Assembly (NCBI GenBank): GCA_026706075.1
Contig: JAPOZM010000003.1
Coordinates: forward strand, 1-50,437
DNA: 50,437 nucleotides
Reading direction: 5' to 3'
From: Gemmatimonadaceae bacterium
Lineage (GTDB): Bacteria; Latescibacterota; UBA2968; UBA8231
The stretch's first letter is position 1. Each line of letters begins with the position of its first letter. The notes below the pieces were generated by a model that was not told the DNA's origin, did no database searches, and worked only from the letters and a program-made list of their open reading frames with translations. A program made the translations under genes and the position numbers. Of this stretch, positions 1 to 8,985 are shown in pieces.

Positions 1-2090
1 CGGCCCCCGGGTCGCTCTTGGGGGCATACTGAACCTCGTAGGCGGTGATCGGTGCCCCGTTCGAGTCGGCCGCGGTCCAGCTCAACGCCACCTGCCCGTC
101 GCCGGGCGCCGCCGTGAAACCTCCCGGCGCCCGCGGCGCCCCCGCCGGCGTGACCGTCGTGTCTACCGACGCCGACGACCCCTCCCGGTTGTAGGCCCGC
201 ACCTCGAAGGTGTAGGCCTGTCCGTTGCGCAGATTCTGCGGCAGGTACCGAGTCCAGGTCTTCTGAAACTCGATCCAGCCCGTCGTGCGCCCGCCGCCGC
301 TCTCCCGGTAGTGATAGCCCAGCAGGGACGACCCCCCCGTCGACGCCGGCGCCTGCCAGGTCAACAACACCTGCCCGTCGCCGGCCACCGCTTTGAAATT
401 CCGCGGCGGCGACGGCACCGCCGGCGCAGACACCGTGAACGACTCCGCAAACGGCCCCCCCGGCCCGATCCCCCGCACCTGGAACCGGTAGGTCTCCGCC
501 GCGCCGAGGCCCGACACCGTATGCGACGTCGTCGACCGCGTGCTGCCGGACATCCTCTGCCACAATCCCCACGACTCGCTGCCGGCCTGCTGCCGGTACT
601 GCCAGGCGGTGATGGCCGGGCTGCGCGGATCGGTCCAGCTCAACGCCACGGCCCCGGTTCGTCTCTGCCGCAGACCGAGCAACGAGCCGGGTGCCGATGC
701 CGAGCCCGTCACCCCGTCCGGACGGACCAGGCGCACCTTGAATTGGTAGGTCACCCCGTTCTTCAGACCCGACACCCCGAAGGACGAGATCGCCCGGGAG
801 GAAGCGCTCGAAGCGCTGGCGCCCGCCTCGCCGGAGGCCGGCTCCTCGACCGGCGGCAGGTCCTCGAGAGGAGCCTCGGCCAAGGCCGCCCCCGGCAGGA
901 CCTCCCCGATGGAGGACAGGGCCACGTAATCGCTCTCCGTCTTCTCCCCCGTCGCCGTGACGGTCACAACCTGCACCTGGACATTCTCCGGCAGAATCCG
1001 CAAAGAGCCCTCCGGAGCCGGACGGTCCACCGGCCAGTCAAATCCCACCTCGAGCTGCGCCTTGCCGTCGCCCCCCAGAGGCACCACCGTCGGCGCCTGC
1101 GTGAACTCCAGCCACGGGGACAGCACGGCCTCGCCCGACTCCGGCCCCGTGTCGTCGGCCCCGGGTCCATAGCGGGCCCGAACCTTGAACCGGTACGTCC
1201 CCCAGATCCTGAACCTCGGCCTTGGTATCGGTGCCACAATGAAAGACGTAATGTTCGTTCATGAGGATGTTGGCCGGTCCCGGATCCTGTGCCGAGCGGA
1301 AGAACGCTCTCCAGAAAGCCTCCTGCTCCGTGGCGCTCCAGGCATCCGTGCTGCTGGTATTGCCGACCGCGACGATGGCGCGCGTAGTGTCTCGTTCGCG
1401 GATTGCGTCGATCACTTTGCCCAGGTTGGTGTAGGTGGCCGAGTCGTAGATGCCGCCTTGAAAGCCGTCATCCCACTTCGGATACCTCTCGTGTCCGATG
1501 AAGTACCCGAAGAAGCCATCCACGTAGTCGGTCCCTCCCCACTTGTTGGACAGGGCGATGACCTGCTGTTTCACCTTGTATTCGTTTATACCGCCTCTGA
1601 CACCGGCAAAGTCGATCAAACGGTCGCCGATGGGAAACTCGCTGGTGTATGTAGTTGGTTCGCCCCGTGCGGGATCCTCTTCGGGGAGATCCTCCTCGGC
1701 AGACTGCTCTATGACAAGACCCCCATGAGTCTTGAACTTGCCAATTATCCCTTCCTCGAGATCCTGCATTATCTCATGAGCGTCAGCCTCCTCACGGTTC
1801 GCCGGATCAACAGCCCTATAGTCTTTCCTGTCCCTGTGTCCGATCCGGGGCGTCTGAACCAGCAGGTTGACGCCGAGCTCCGACAAGTGGTCCGCATCAC
1901 TTTGCGTGAAGAACCGATCGTACGAATCGCGATCGGCGCCCGACCAGCCGGCCGGAGACCACACCCCGATGACGAAGCGGCCGATCGGGGCCTCGGCGCG
2001 CAGGCTCAGCGGCCACAGGGCCACCGACAGCAGCAAGATCAACCCGAGGCGCCACACGGCACTGTTGCCCTTCGCACTTGGCCGTTTCAT
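1..2090 (-). pseudogene. Secreted TIM-barrel-like/fibronectin type III protein, frameshifted, open at window edge
   Basis: The ATG at 2090 follows a GAGGAAG ribosome site and opens a signal peptide (hydrophobic stretch, about residues 12-32). The next ~270 residues resemble a glycoside-hydrolase-like TIM barrel (for example GFFGYFIGHERYP, IVAVGNTSS), without a catalytic pair I can name. At the C5 run 1199-1203 (G5 on the coding strand) the frame changes. Reading with one G fewer gives TYRFKVRARYG and then fibronectin type III modules (GVTYQFKVR, ETYRFQVRG, AYTFEVRAY) in a frame open down to position 2, so the gene continues outside the window. Its start lies 7 bp after the stop of the propeller gene upstream, so they are probably co-transcribed. 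The barrel runs straight into the last strands of a fibronectin module, which suggests a deletion as well as the frameshift. A sequencing indel is a fair alternative. Confidence 0.6.
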
Positions 2091-2097
2091 GGCTTCC

Positions 2098-3630
2098 TCA
2101 CTTCACCAGGGTCAAGGGATGGGAAAGGGCCCTCTCGTCCAGCTGCAGCCGGGCCAGGTACACCCCGCTGGCCACCTCGCGACCGCCATCATCGCGGCCA
2201 TCCCAGGAAACGGCGAACACCCCTCCGGGGTAGACGCCTTCCGCCAGCGTGGCCACCTGCTGACCGGTGAGATTGTGGACGGCCAGCGACACCGGCTGGC
2301 GACGAGCCAGCTCGAACCCAATGGTGGTGCGCGCATTGAACGGGTTGGGATAGCTGTCGAACAGGCGGGATTGACCCGAGGAGCCGGGGCCGGGTTCGTC
2401 CTCTACCGAGGTCGGCCGTTGGGGTAGGCGCCAGCGCCCCAGCCGTGTACTGGCTATCCAAAGCACCTCCCCGTCGTAGTACAGCCTCTTTGGGGCCTGC
2501 GCGACTATGCTGGCGAAGACATCCGGATTCGAGCCGCTGGGCGTGCGGTAGAATTGGCCGGACTCAAACACCCCGATCCAAGGTCCATCTCCCTGAATCC
2601 AGATGCGACCGGCGCGCTCTGCGGCCATCGAGCGTCCCATCCGGCGCCCTCCTCCTCCCGTCAAGACATATTCGTACGACATCCACCCTCTAGCAGTCTT
2701 GTGTGCCAGGAGATATGAACTGGAAACCCACAACGTGCCACCCGGATCGACCACCATCCCCACGGAGTGTTCCGCGTGGCTTCTCAGCGAGATCTCGTAC
2801 CCGCGCCACTCACGGCCGTCATACGAGATCAGGGAAGGGACAGATGAACCCGAAAGATTGATGTGGTCTGGAGCATCATAGACGGGCTTGCCCCACACCG
2901 TGCCGGTGCTGTCGACCGCCACCGCGTCGATCCAAGAATAGCTGGGCAACCCGTCCGCCAGCGAAAACAGCCGCCACTCCCTCCCGTCGAAGCGCAGCAA
3001 CGCGGATGGACTCCGACCCGCCGGGCCGTATCCCCCCATCCACACCGTGTCTCCCCTCCCCGCCGCGAAAGTGAACAATTGCCCTCGGTCAGGGAAGCCG
3101 GTGTACTCCGTCAGCGTATTGCCCGATATGCGGAACACCGAGCCGACATTTCCTATCGCCCAGATCCTGCCCTGCGCGTCCCGGCCGAGATCCTGGACAC
3201 CCTGGGGCCTTGAGAAGGAGACGCGCCGCCATGAAGTGCTGTCGGAGAATATGTACAGTCCAGATGGATCTCTGGCGGTCGTCCACATCCGGCCTAGGGA
3301 GTCTTTGTTGACGTGGCGGAATTTCCTGGGATACGCGCTGGTCTCGGTGACCAGGTCCGTCACCGTGACCGTCGGCGTGATAACGGTCCCGGAACCGGTG
3401 CCGATCCGTTGGCCGGGATCCGTGACCGACCGCCCCGGCCCGATGTCAACCCTCACCAGGTCCGAAACCTTGCGCCTCTCGAAGGTGGCGGACGAGGTGC
3501 CGCTGTCCCCCGAAGCCCCCCCCTCCACCAACACCTCCAGGGTTCCCGAGTCGTCTTGGGCCGCCACAGCCAGAGGCACCGCAAGCCACAGCGCCAGGCC
3601 GGTCAGAGAGAGTCGTCGCAATGATTGCAT
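2098..3630 (-). CDS. Secreted beta-propeller protein with FlgD-like C-terminal tail (copy A)
   Basis: A 510-residue exported protein. The ATG at 3630 is chosen because GGAGGAG lies just upstream; an in-frame ATG at 3654 lacks this. Residues 1-25 form a signal peptide ending near AVAAQ. From about residue 100 come repeated blades of the type 'D(S/A)xGRxW', as in regulator-propeller and Vgb-like repeats (DSLGRMWTT, DAQGRIWAI, DSTGTVWGK, DPGGTLWVS, ERAGRIWIQ). The last ~85 residues are a FlgD-Ig-like domain with YPNPFNARTT and SGVYLARLQL, a module found at the C-terminus of secreted proteins in FCB-type bacteria and thought to act in anchoring or secretion. It is a tandem paralogue of the gene at 3660-5207. 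No enzymatic motif is visible; binding or a surface role is inferred. Confidence 0.8.
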   Translation of the reverse strand: MQSLRRLSLTGLALWLAVPLAVAAQDDSGTLEVLVEGGASGDSGTSSATFERRKVSDLVRVDIGPGRSVTDPGQRIGTGSGTVITPTVTVTDLVTETSAYPRKFRHVNKDSLGRMWTTARDPSGLYIFSDSTSWRRVSFSRPQGVQDLGRDAQGRIWAIGNVGSVFRISGNTLTEYTGFPDRGQLFTFAAGRGDTVWMGGYGPAGRSPSALLRFDGREWRLFSLADGLPSYSWIDAVAVDSTGTVWGKPVYDAPDHINLSGSSVPSLISYDGREWRGYEISLRSHAEHSVGMVVDPGGTLWVSSSYLLAHKTARGWMSYEYVLTGGGGRRMGRSMAAERAGRIWIQGDGPWIGVFESGQFYRTPSGSNPDVFASIVAQAPKRLYYDGEVLWIASTRLGRWRLPQRPTSVEDEPGPGSSGQSRLFDSYPNPFNARTTIGFELARRQPVSLAVHNLTGQQVATLAEGVYPGGVFAVSWDGRDDGGREVASGVYLARLQLDERALSHPLTLVK

Positions 3631-3889
3631 GGGGGATCTCCTCCGTGGTCGCATGGGTCTCACCTCACCAGCGTCAAGGGCTGGGAAAGAGCTCGCTCGG
3701 CCAGCCGCAGCCGGGCCAGGTACACCCCGCTGGCCAGCTCGCGGCCCCGGTCGTCGCGGCCGTCCCAGGAGACGGCGAAAACCCCCTCGGGGTAGACGCC
3801 CTCCGCCAACGTCGTCACCCGTTGGCCGGTGAGATTGTGGACGCGAAGCGACACCGGCTGGCGACGAGCCAGCTCGAAGCCGATGACGG
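3345..3889. repeat. Direct repeat unit 1 (~545 bp) spanning a gene boundary
   Basis: Nearly identical to 4922-5466 at a constant offset of 1577 bp. I see only about three base differences in the portion read side by side. The unit holds the start of propeller copy A, its ribosome site, the 29-bp spacer and the last ~75 codons of copy B. Similarity stops abruptly at 3889/5466 and fades gradually below 3345/4922. Confidence 0.85.
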
Positions 3890-5207
3890 TGAGCGCATTG
3901 AACGGGTTGGGATAGATGTCGAGCAGACGGGATTGACCCGACGCTCCCGGGCTGCCGGGTCCATCCTCCATCGAGGTCGCGGGCCCCGGCAGGCGCCAGC
4001 GGCCCAGCCGACTCCCGGCTGTCCACAGCACCTCCCCGTCGTAGTACAGCTTCTGGCGGGGGTGACTCAACGGGCTGCCGAAGACATCCGGATTCGAGCC
4101 GCTGGGCGTGCGGTAGAGTTGGCCGGACTCGAACACCCCGATCCAGCCCCCGTCACCGTGAATCCAGATACGACCGGCGCGCTCTGCGGCCATCGAGCGT
4201 CCCATCCGGCTCCCTCCTCCTTTTCTCGAGACGTACTCGTACGACATCCACCCGCCGCCGGTCTTTTGTGCCAGGAGATATGGGGTTGTAATCCACAGCG
4301 TGCCACCCGGATCGACCACCATTCCCACTCCGGATGATCCTATGAAACCTTCTCCAAGCGAGAACGAGTACCCGCGCCACTCGCGTCCGTCATACGAGAC
4401 CAGGGAAGGGAAGGGACCCGGAGGATCGATATAGTCTGGAGGATCATAGCTGGGCCGGCCCCACACCGTGCCGGTGCTGTCTACCGCCATCGCCTCGATC
4501 GATGCGAAGTGGGGCAACCCGTCGATACGCGAGAACCGCCGCCACTCTCGCCCGTCGAAGCGCAAGAGCAGGGCCGGATTACTCCCCTCCGCCCGGTACC
4601 CCCCCATCCACACCGTGTCTCCCCTCCCCGACGCGAAGGTGAACAGATCCGCGACTCCGAGATCATTGAAGCCGCTGTACTTCGTCATCGTATTGCCCGA
4701 TATGCGGTAGGCGGAGTTGCCGAGAGCTTCTGCCACCCAGATCCTGCCCTGCGCGTCCCGGCCGAGATCCTGGACACCCCGGGGCCTTGAGAGGGAGACG
4801 CGCCGCCATGAAGTGCTGTCGGAGAATGTGTACAGCCCGGATGGATCCTTAGCCGTCGTCCACATTCGTCCCAGGGAGTCCGAGGTCACGTGGCGGAAAT
4901 TCCGGGGATACACACTGGCTTCGGTGACCAGGTCCGTCACCGTGACCGTCGGCGTGATGACGGTCCCGGAACCGGTGCCGATCCGTTGGCCGGGATCCGT
5001 GACCGACCGCCCCGGCCCGATGTCAACCCTCACCAGGTCCGAAACCTTGCGCCTCTCGAAGGTGGCGGACGAGGTGCCGCTGTCCCCCGAAGCCCCCCCC
5101 TCCACCAACACCTCCAGGGTTCCCGAGTCGTCTTGGGCCGCCACAGCCAGAGGCACCGCAAGCCACAGCGCCAGGCCGGTCAGAGAGAGTCGTCGCAATG
5201 ATTGCAT
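3660..5207 (-). CDS. Secreted beta-propeller protein with FlgD-like C-terminal tail (copy B)
   Basis: A 515-residue paralogue of copy A, 29 bp upstream of it. It has the same leader (MQSLRRLSLTGLALWL), the same GGAGGAG ribosome site before the ATG at 5207, the same propeller repeats (DSLGRMWTT, DAQGRIWVA, DSTGTVWGR, DPGGTLWIT) and the same tail (YPNPFNALTV, SGVYLARLRL). The first ~95 codons are nearly base-identical to copy A while the propeller core has diverged. That pattern suggests recent gene conversion or unequal crossing-over at the ends rather than a simple recent duplication. Ligand and function are unknown; export to the cell surface or beyond is inferred from signal peptide and tail. 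Confidence 0.8.
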   Translation of the reverse strand: MQSLRRLSLTGLALWLAVPLAVAAQDDSGTLEVLVEGGASGDSGTSSATFERRKVSDLVRVDIGPGRSVTDPGQRIGTGSGTVITPTVTVTDLVTEASVYPRNFRHVTSDSLGRMWTTAKDPSGLYTFSDSTSWRRVSLSRPRGVQDLGRDAQGRIWVAEALGNSAYRISGNTMTKYSGFNDLGVADLFTFASGRGDTVWMGGYRAEGSNPALLLRFDGREWRRFSRIDGLPHFASIEAMAVDSTGTVWGRPSYDPPDYIDPPGPFPSLVSYDGREWRGYSFSLGEGFIGSSGVGMVVDPGGTLWITTPYLLAQKTGGGWMSYEYVSRKGGGSRMGRSMAAERAGRIWIHGDGGWIGVFESGQLYRTPSGSNPDVFGSPLSHPRQKLYYDGEVLWTAGSRLGRWRLPGPATSMEDGPGSPGASGQSRLLDIYPNPFNALTVIGFELARRQPVSLRVHNLTGQRVTTLAEGVYPEGVFAVSWDGRDDRGRELASGVYLARLRLAERALSQPLTLVR

Positions 5208-5466
5208 GGGGGATCTCCTCCGTGGTCGCATGGGTCTCACCTCACCAGCGTCAAGGGCTGGGAAAGAGCTCGCTCGGCCAGCCGCAGCCGGGCCAGGTAC
5301 ACCCCGCTGGCCAGCTCGCGGCCCCGGTCGTCGCGGCCGTCCCAGGAGACGGCGAAAACCCCCTCGGGGTAGACGCCCTCCGCCAACGTCGTCACCCGTT
5401 GGCCGGTGAGATTGTGGACGCGCAGCGACACCGGCTGGCGGCGAGCCAGCTCGAAGCCGATGACGG
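4922..5466. repeat. Direct repeat unit 2 (~545 bp) spanning a gene boundary
   Basis: Partner of 3345-3889. Here the unit holds the start of propeller copy B and the FlgD-like tail that ends the chimeric gene at 5237-6106. The abrupt end at 5466 is exactly where that chimera switches from cadherin-like sequence to the FlgD tail, so the repeat edge is a recombination breakpoint. Confidence 0.85.
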
Positions 5467-6106
5467 GCGTCCTCAGCCCGAAGTGGCTCGCGTCGGTGTC
5501 CCCCAGCGACCAGGAGACCGCGTCCCCCGGGATCCGGACCCGAGCAGGTGCAGGTGCCCACCCGCCGGGTGGGCTCCGGCACCGACGCCGTCTCCGGCCC
5601 GCTGCACGTCGGGGCCCGGTTCACCGGCGTAGCCGTCTCGGTGTCGGGCTCGCTGCAGCCCTCCCGGTATTGGCCCGCACCTCGAAGGTGTAGAGGGTGC
5701 CGTTGCTCAGACCCGTCAGCGTCGTGTCCCGGGCGGCGCCCTGGCCGGCGACCCTGTGCCAGTCGCGGCCCGTCCATCCCGACGCGGTGCGGTAGCGGTA
5801 CCGGTACACCTGCACCTCGGCCCCGTTGGGCGCCGCCTCCGTCCCGGTCCGCTCCACCTGCCGGTCGCCGGGATCGGCGGCCAGGGTCGCCGGGCCGGGT
5901 CCACCGGCCGGCGCGACCTCTCCCGAGGCGGCAGCCCCGGCGCCTTCGCCCCACGCGCGCTCCTCCACCTCTGTCGGTGGGACTCTTGCCCCTTGCATCC
6001 CGGGAAACCCGGCCCCGATGGGGACGAACCCCACCTGAGCGCCGGCCCAGAGGACGCTCGATACCAGAAACACGGCCGCCAGGAACCGCCATCCGCGAGC
6101 GCTCAT
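5237..6106 (-). pseudogene. Chimeric fibronectin/cadherin-like/FlgD-tail gene, frame-broken
   Basis: The ATG at 6106 opens a signal peptide (MSARGWRFLAAVFLVSS), followed by a low-complexity stretch and a fibronectin type III module (QVYRYRYRTASGWTGR, LTGLSNGTLYTFEVRA). Near 5659-5665 the frame must gain one base to continue into TATPVNRAPTCSGPE. Near 5521-5528 it must lose one base to continue into DAVSWSLGDTDASHFGLR, a cadherin-like motif. At 5466 the reading passes in frame into a FlgD tail (VIGFELARRQP to LTLVR) that is nearly identical to the tail of propeller copy B. The gene therefore looks like an adhesion-type protein that acquired a neighbour's tail by recombination and then lost its frame. 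Indel errors in G runs are the alternative explanation for the two shifts, but not for the chimeric junction. Confidence 0.65.
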
Positions 6107-6375
6107 TGGCCTTTGATCCTTCCTTGAGAGATTGGAATGGCGCCGCGGGGCTTCGAGCCCCTGGGGGTCCCTGCCCAAGAAGTCGGCCAAGTAGCCATGC
6201 GCCGGAGGGGGTCGCTGGTCGATGTGTCGCAGTCCCAATGAATGTACTCCCCTCCAGGTGGGAAATCGATGGAGAATGGCCTGTTCTGGAGATTTTCCTG
6301 GAAACCAGACCCCGACCTGGTGCATCTTCTCCTCTCCTGAGGCGGACTAGCATGGAATGTGACAGCTGAGGCCTT
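6107..6375. other. Non-coding leader, no gene recognised
   Basis: Upstream region of the chimeric gene on the minus strand. I see no convincing reading frame. The only structure noted is a short hairpin (GGGGCT-TCG-AGCCCC, 6147-6161) without a T run. The next 300 bases hold the kinase shard described separately, and 6673-6798 holds nothing recognisable before the amidohydrolase gene. Confidence 0.5.
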
Positions 6376-6672
6376 CGGGGAGCGCCTGACCCGGTTGAGC
6401 CAGGACGGCCTGCGCATCAACGAAAGCCTCGACTACCCCACGGTGCTGCAAGGGGTCCTGGACTCGGCCCGGTCGCTGTCGGGAGCCCGCTGCGGGTGAG
6501 CTGACGGCCCGGATCCGGGCCGCCCTGAGCCGTCGGGCCGCCCCCCGCCGACCGGAGGACGTTGCGCTCCACCGCGAAGAGCATCCGCCGAAAGCCGGGA
6601 GACGACGCCCGGAACCCCACCTGCATCTTCAACGAGTCCAAGGTCGGGTACCGACTGGGAGGGGCCGAGTAG
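6376..6672 (+). pseudogene. Shard of a GAF sensor-kinase/OmpR-type regulator hybrid gene
   Basis: Three joined fragments are readable. First, 6376-6500 gives RLTRLSQDGLRINESLDYP and LDSARSLSGARCG, the N-terminal edge of the GAF domain seen again at 21.6 kb. It is interrupted directly by ELTARIRAALSRR, which matches the last helix of a receiver domain. Finally, in another frame, KPGDDARNPTCIF and ESKVGYRLGGAE ending in TAG at 6672 match the end of an OmpR-type winged helix. The PAS, HisKA, ATPase and most of the receiver are missing, so this is a relic. The fragment order (GAF edge, receiver end, winged-helix end) matches the full-length hybrid family, so an internal deletion explains it. Confidence 0.7.
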
Positions 6673-6798
6673 GGGCCCTGACGACCAAGCCCCGAAACAA
6701 GGGAAGCAGTAGACCAGGCAGGCAGTTGTCCCGCCCTCGCGAGTCCGCCTTCTTTCCCCGCCTCTGAAGGCGCGCACACCTTCTCCCGAAGGACGGCC

Positions 6799-7752
6799 AT
6801 GCGGATCATCGACCCCCACTTCCACCTGTGGGACCTCGGCGAGAGGCCCAACCCGAACCTGGGGCCCGACGTGGAGCGGGACCTGCCCGCGTACCACGCC
6901 GGGGACTACCTGCGCGACATGGGCCGGCTGCCGGCGCCCCTGGAGCTGGCCGCCTCCGTCCACGTGGAGACGATCGTCGGCCAGATGGAGGGCGGGTTCC
7001 GCGTCGACGAGGTCGCCGAGACCCGCTTCGTCTGCGACCAGATGGCGCCCATGGGACATCCCTTCGCCATCGTGGCCTACATCCACCTGGCGCGCGGTGT
7101 CCGCCACACGGAGCAGGTCCTGGACCGCCATCTCGCCGCGGCGGGGGAACGGCTGCGGGGCGTGCGCATGATCCTCAACCACCATCCCGGGGACCCCGCC
7201 CTCACCTGGCCGCAGGTGGAGCGCGGCGACTTCCTGGGCGATCCCGTCTTCCGCGAGAGCCTCGCCCTCCTCGGGGAGCGCGGCCTCTCCTTCGACCTGC
7301 AGTGCAACCCCCACCAGCTCGCCGACGCGGCCACCGCCTTCGCGGACCACCCGGATACGCCGGTCGTCGTCGGCCACCTCGCCTCCTTCTACGGCGGCGC
7401 GGAGGCGGAAGCCGGGTACGAGCGCAGGTGGCGGGAAGGCCTGGAGGCGATGGCCGCCCTCCCCCACGCGAGCATCAAGCTGTCCATGGTCTTCTTCTGC
7501 GCCCCCGGCTACCACCAGGACCCCTCCCAGGAGACCCGGGCGAGGGACCTGGTGCGCCAGGCGATCGAGGTCTTCGGCGCCGGCCGCTGCATGTTCGCCA
7601 GCAACTACCCTGTTGACGGCGTCCAGGGCATCGACGTCCCCACCCTCTACGGCCGCTTCCTCGACTGGACGGCGGACCTGACCCCGGCCGACCGGTCCTC
7701 TCTCTTCCACGACACCGCGGCGCGCGTCTACCGCCTGGAGGGTTCGGCATGA
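6799..7752 (+). CDS. Amidohydrolase-family TIM-barrel hydrolase
   Basis: 317 residues. The N-terminal HFHLWD motif is the metal-binding HxH signature of the amidohydrolase-2 branch, which includes L-fuconolactonase-like and 2-pyrone-4,6-dicarboxylate lactonase-like enzymes. Further conserved pieces are LRGVRMILNHHPG, VVVGHLASF and the C-terminal ASNYPVDG, where FxSNxP with Asp is usual for the family. Length is normal. It overlaps the sialidase-like gene by 4 bp (ATGA), so translation is coupled. A lactonase or related hydrolase in sugar-acid breakdown is the likely role, given the neighbours; the substrate cannot be read from sequence. Confidence 0.8.
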   Translation: MRIIDPHFHLWDLGERPNPNLGPDVERDLPAYHAGDYLRDMGRLPAPLELAASVHVETIVGQMEGGFRVDEVAETRFVCDQMAPMGHPFAIVAYIHLARGVRHTEQVLDRHLAAAGERLRGVRMILNHHPGDPALTWPQVERGDFLGDPVFRESLALLGERGLSFDLQCNPHQLADAATAFADHPDTPVVVGHLASFYGGAEAEAGYERRWREGLEAMAALPHASIKLSMVFFCAPGYHQDPSQETRARDLVRQAIEVFGAGRCMFASNYPVDGVQGIDVPTLYGRFLDWTADLTPADRSSLFHDTAARVYRLEGSA

Positions 7753-8894
7753 ACCTCGTCCGCAAGCAGGATGTCATCCCCGCCGAGCACGGCGTCATCG
7801 CCAGCTACCCCGACGACTTCTACGGCTACTTCGGCTGGCCCACGGTCGCCCGCATGCCCGACGGCACCTTGGTGGCCGCCGCCTCGGGGCTGCGCAACGC
7901 CCACGTCTGCCCCTTCGGCCGCAGCGTCTTCATGCGCAGCACCGACGACGGGCGCACCTGGACCAGCCCCCGGGTGGTCAACGACTCGCCCCTCGACGAC
8001 CGCGACACCGGCCTGGTGAGCTGCGGCGGCGAGCGTCTGCTGCTGACCTGGTTCACCACCGATCTGCGGGCCCAGGCGGGGCGCCGCATGGAGGGGATCG
8101 ACGCCGAGACCCGGGCCCGCTGGCTGGAGGGGATCGCCCGGATCGACGATGACAACGCCCGCCGCTGGGTCGGCGCCTGGTGCCGCACCAGCGAGGACGC
8201 CGGCGAGACCTGGTCCGAGCCGATCAAGGTCCCCCAGACCACGCCCCACGGGCCGATCCGGCTGCGCGCCGGCGGGCTGCTCTTCCTGGGCAAGCTCTTC
8301 GAGACCGACATGGCCGGCTTCGAGGGAGGCGTCGGCGGCATCGTGGCCACCCGCAGCGACGACGGCGGCCGCACCTGGCAGCCCCTGGGCACCGTGCCTC
8401 TCTACGAGGGCTCCACCGAGCAGAACTACCACGAGGCCCACGTGGCCGAGCTGCCCGACGGCAAGTTGGCTGGGCTGATCCGCTTCGAGCGCGGTGGCGG
8501 CGTCCATCCGAAGGACCTCGGCCTGCAGGACTTCATCCACATGTACACGGAGTCGACCGACGGCGGACGCACGTGGACGCGGACCGAGCCGATGGACTTC
8601 CACGGCTGTCCGCCGCACCTGCTCGTGCACTCGAGCGGGGTCCTCGTGTGCGCCTACGGGCGCCGCCGGGAGCCCTTCGGCGAGCGCGTCATGATCAGCC
8701 GCGACGGCGGCGCCACCTGGGAGTACGACTACGTACTGCGCGACGACGGACCCGACGGCGACCTGGGCTACCCCTCCAGCGTCGAGCTCGACGACGGCAG
8801 CATCTTCACCGCCTACTACCAGAAGCCGGCGGCGGTCCGGGACAAGTGCGCCTTCTTGTGGAGCCGCTGGCGGCTGCCCAACGGGTCATCGTGA
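7749..8894 (+). CDS. Sialidase-like (BNR repeat) hydrolase
   Basis: 381 residues forming a sialidase-type propeller. Asp-box repeats (S-x-D-x-G-x-T-W) appear as STDDGRTW, SEDAGETW, SDDGGRTW, STDGGRTW and SRDGGATW. No signal peptide is visible, so it is either cytoplasmic or exported in another way. It resembles the minus-strand gene at 44608-45774, sharing PPHLL and DLGYP motifs. The start overlaps the amidohydrolase stop by 4 bp. The last 21 codons and stop are repeated just downstream (8909-8971), so the present C-terminus may have come from a local duplication. The catalytic Tyr/Glu pair and the Arg triad of true GH33 enzymes were not assigned, so glycoside specificity is open. Confidence 0.8.
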   Translation: MNLVRKQDVIPAEHGVIASYPDDFYGYFGWPTVARMPDGTLVAAASGLRNAHVCPFGRSVFMRSTDDGRTWTSPRVVNDSPLDDRDTGLVSCGGERLLLTWFTTDLRAQAGRRMEGIDAETRARWLEGIARIDDDNARRWVGAWCRTSEDAGETWSEPIKVPQTTPHGPIRLRAGGLLFLGKLFETDMAGFEGGVGGIVATRSDDGGRTWQPLGTVPLYEGSTEQNYHEAHVAELPDGKLAGLIRFERGGGVHPKDLGLQDFIHMYTESTDGGRTWTRTEPMDFHGCPPHLLVHSSGVLVCAYGRRREPFGERVMISRDGGATWEYDYVLRDDGPDGDLGYPSSVELDDGSIFTAYYQKPAAVRDKCAFLWSRWRLPNGSS

Positions 8895-8985
8895 AGCCGC
8901 TGGCGTGGGCGGTGCGGGACCAGTGCCCCTTCTTCCGGAGCCGCTGGCGGCTGTCCGGCGAATCCCCGTGAGGTCGCTGGCCGCG
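8832..8985 (+). repeat. Imperfect tandem repeat (77-bp period) of a stop/start gene junction
   Basis: 8832-8908 and 8909-8985 align with roughly 80% identity. Both contain AVRD(K/Q)C(A/P)F, SRWRL, a TGA stop and, overlapping it as GTGA, a GTG followed by a Leu/Ala-coding stretch. Copy 1 supplies the current end of the sialidase-like gene. Copy 2 supplies the GTG start of the next gene. Confidence 0.75.

Noticed and set aside
1196..5528. Programmed +1 frameshifting at GGGGGACG
   Set aside because: The shared octamer is notable, but in 70% G+C DNA such runs are common, no stimulatory structure was identified, and decay or sequencing indels explain it more simply.
6147..6161. Hairpin as a possible riboswitch or terminator
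   Set aside because: The stem is only 6 bp, no T run follows on either strand, and no known riboswitch core was recognised.
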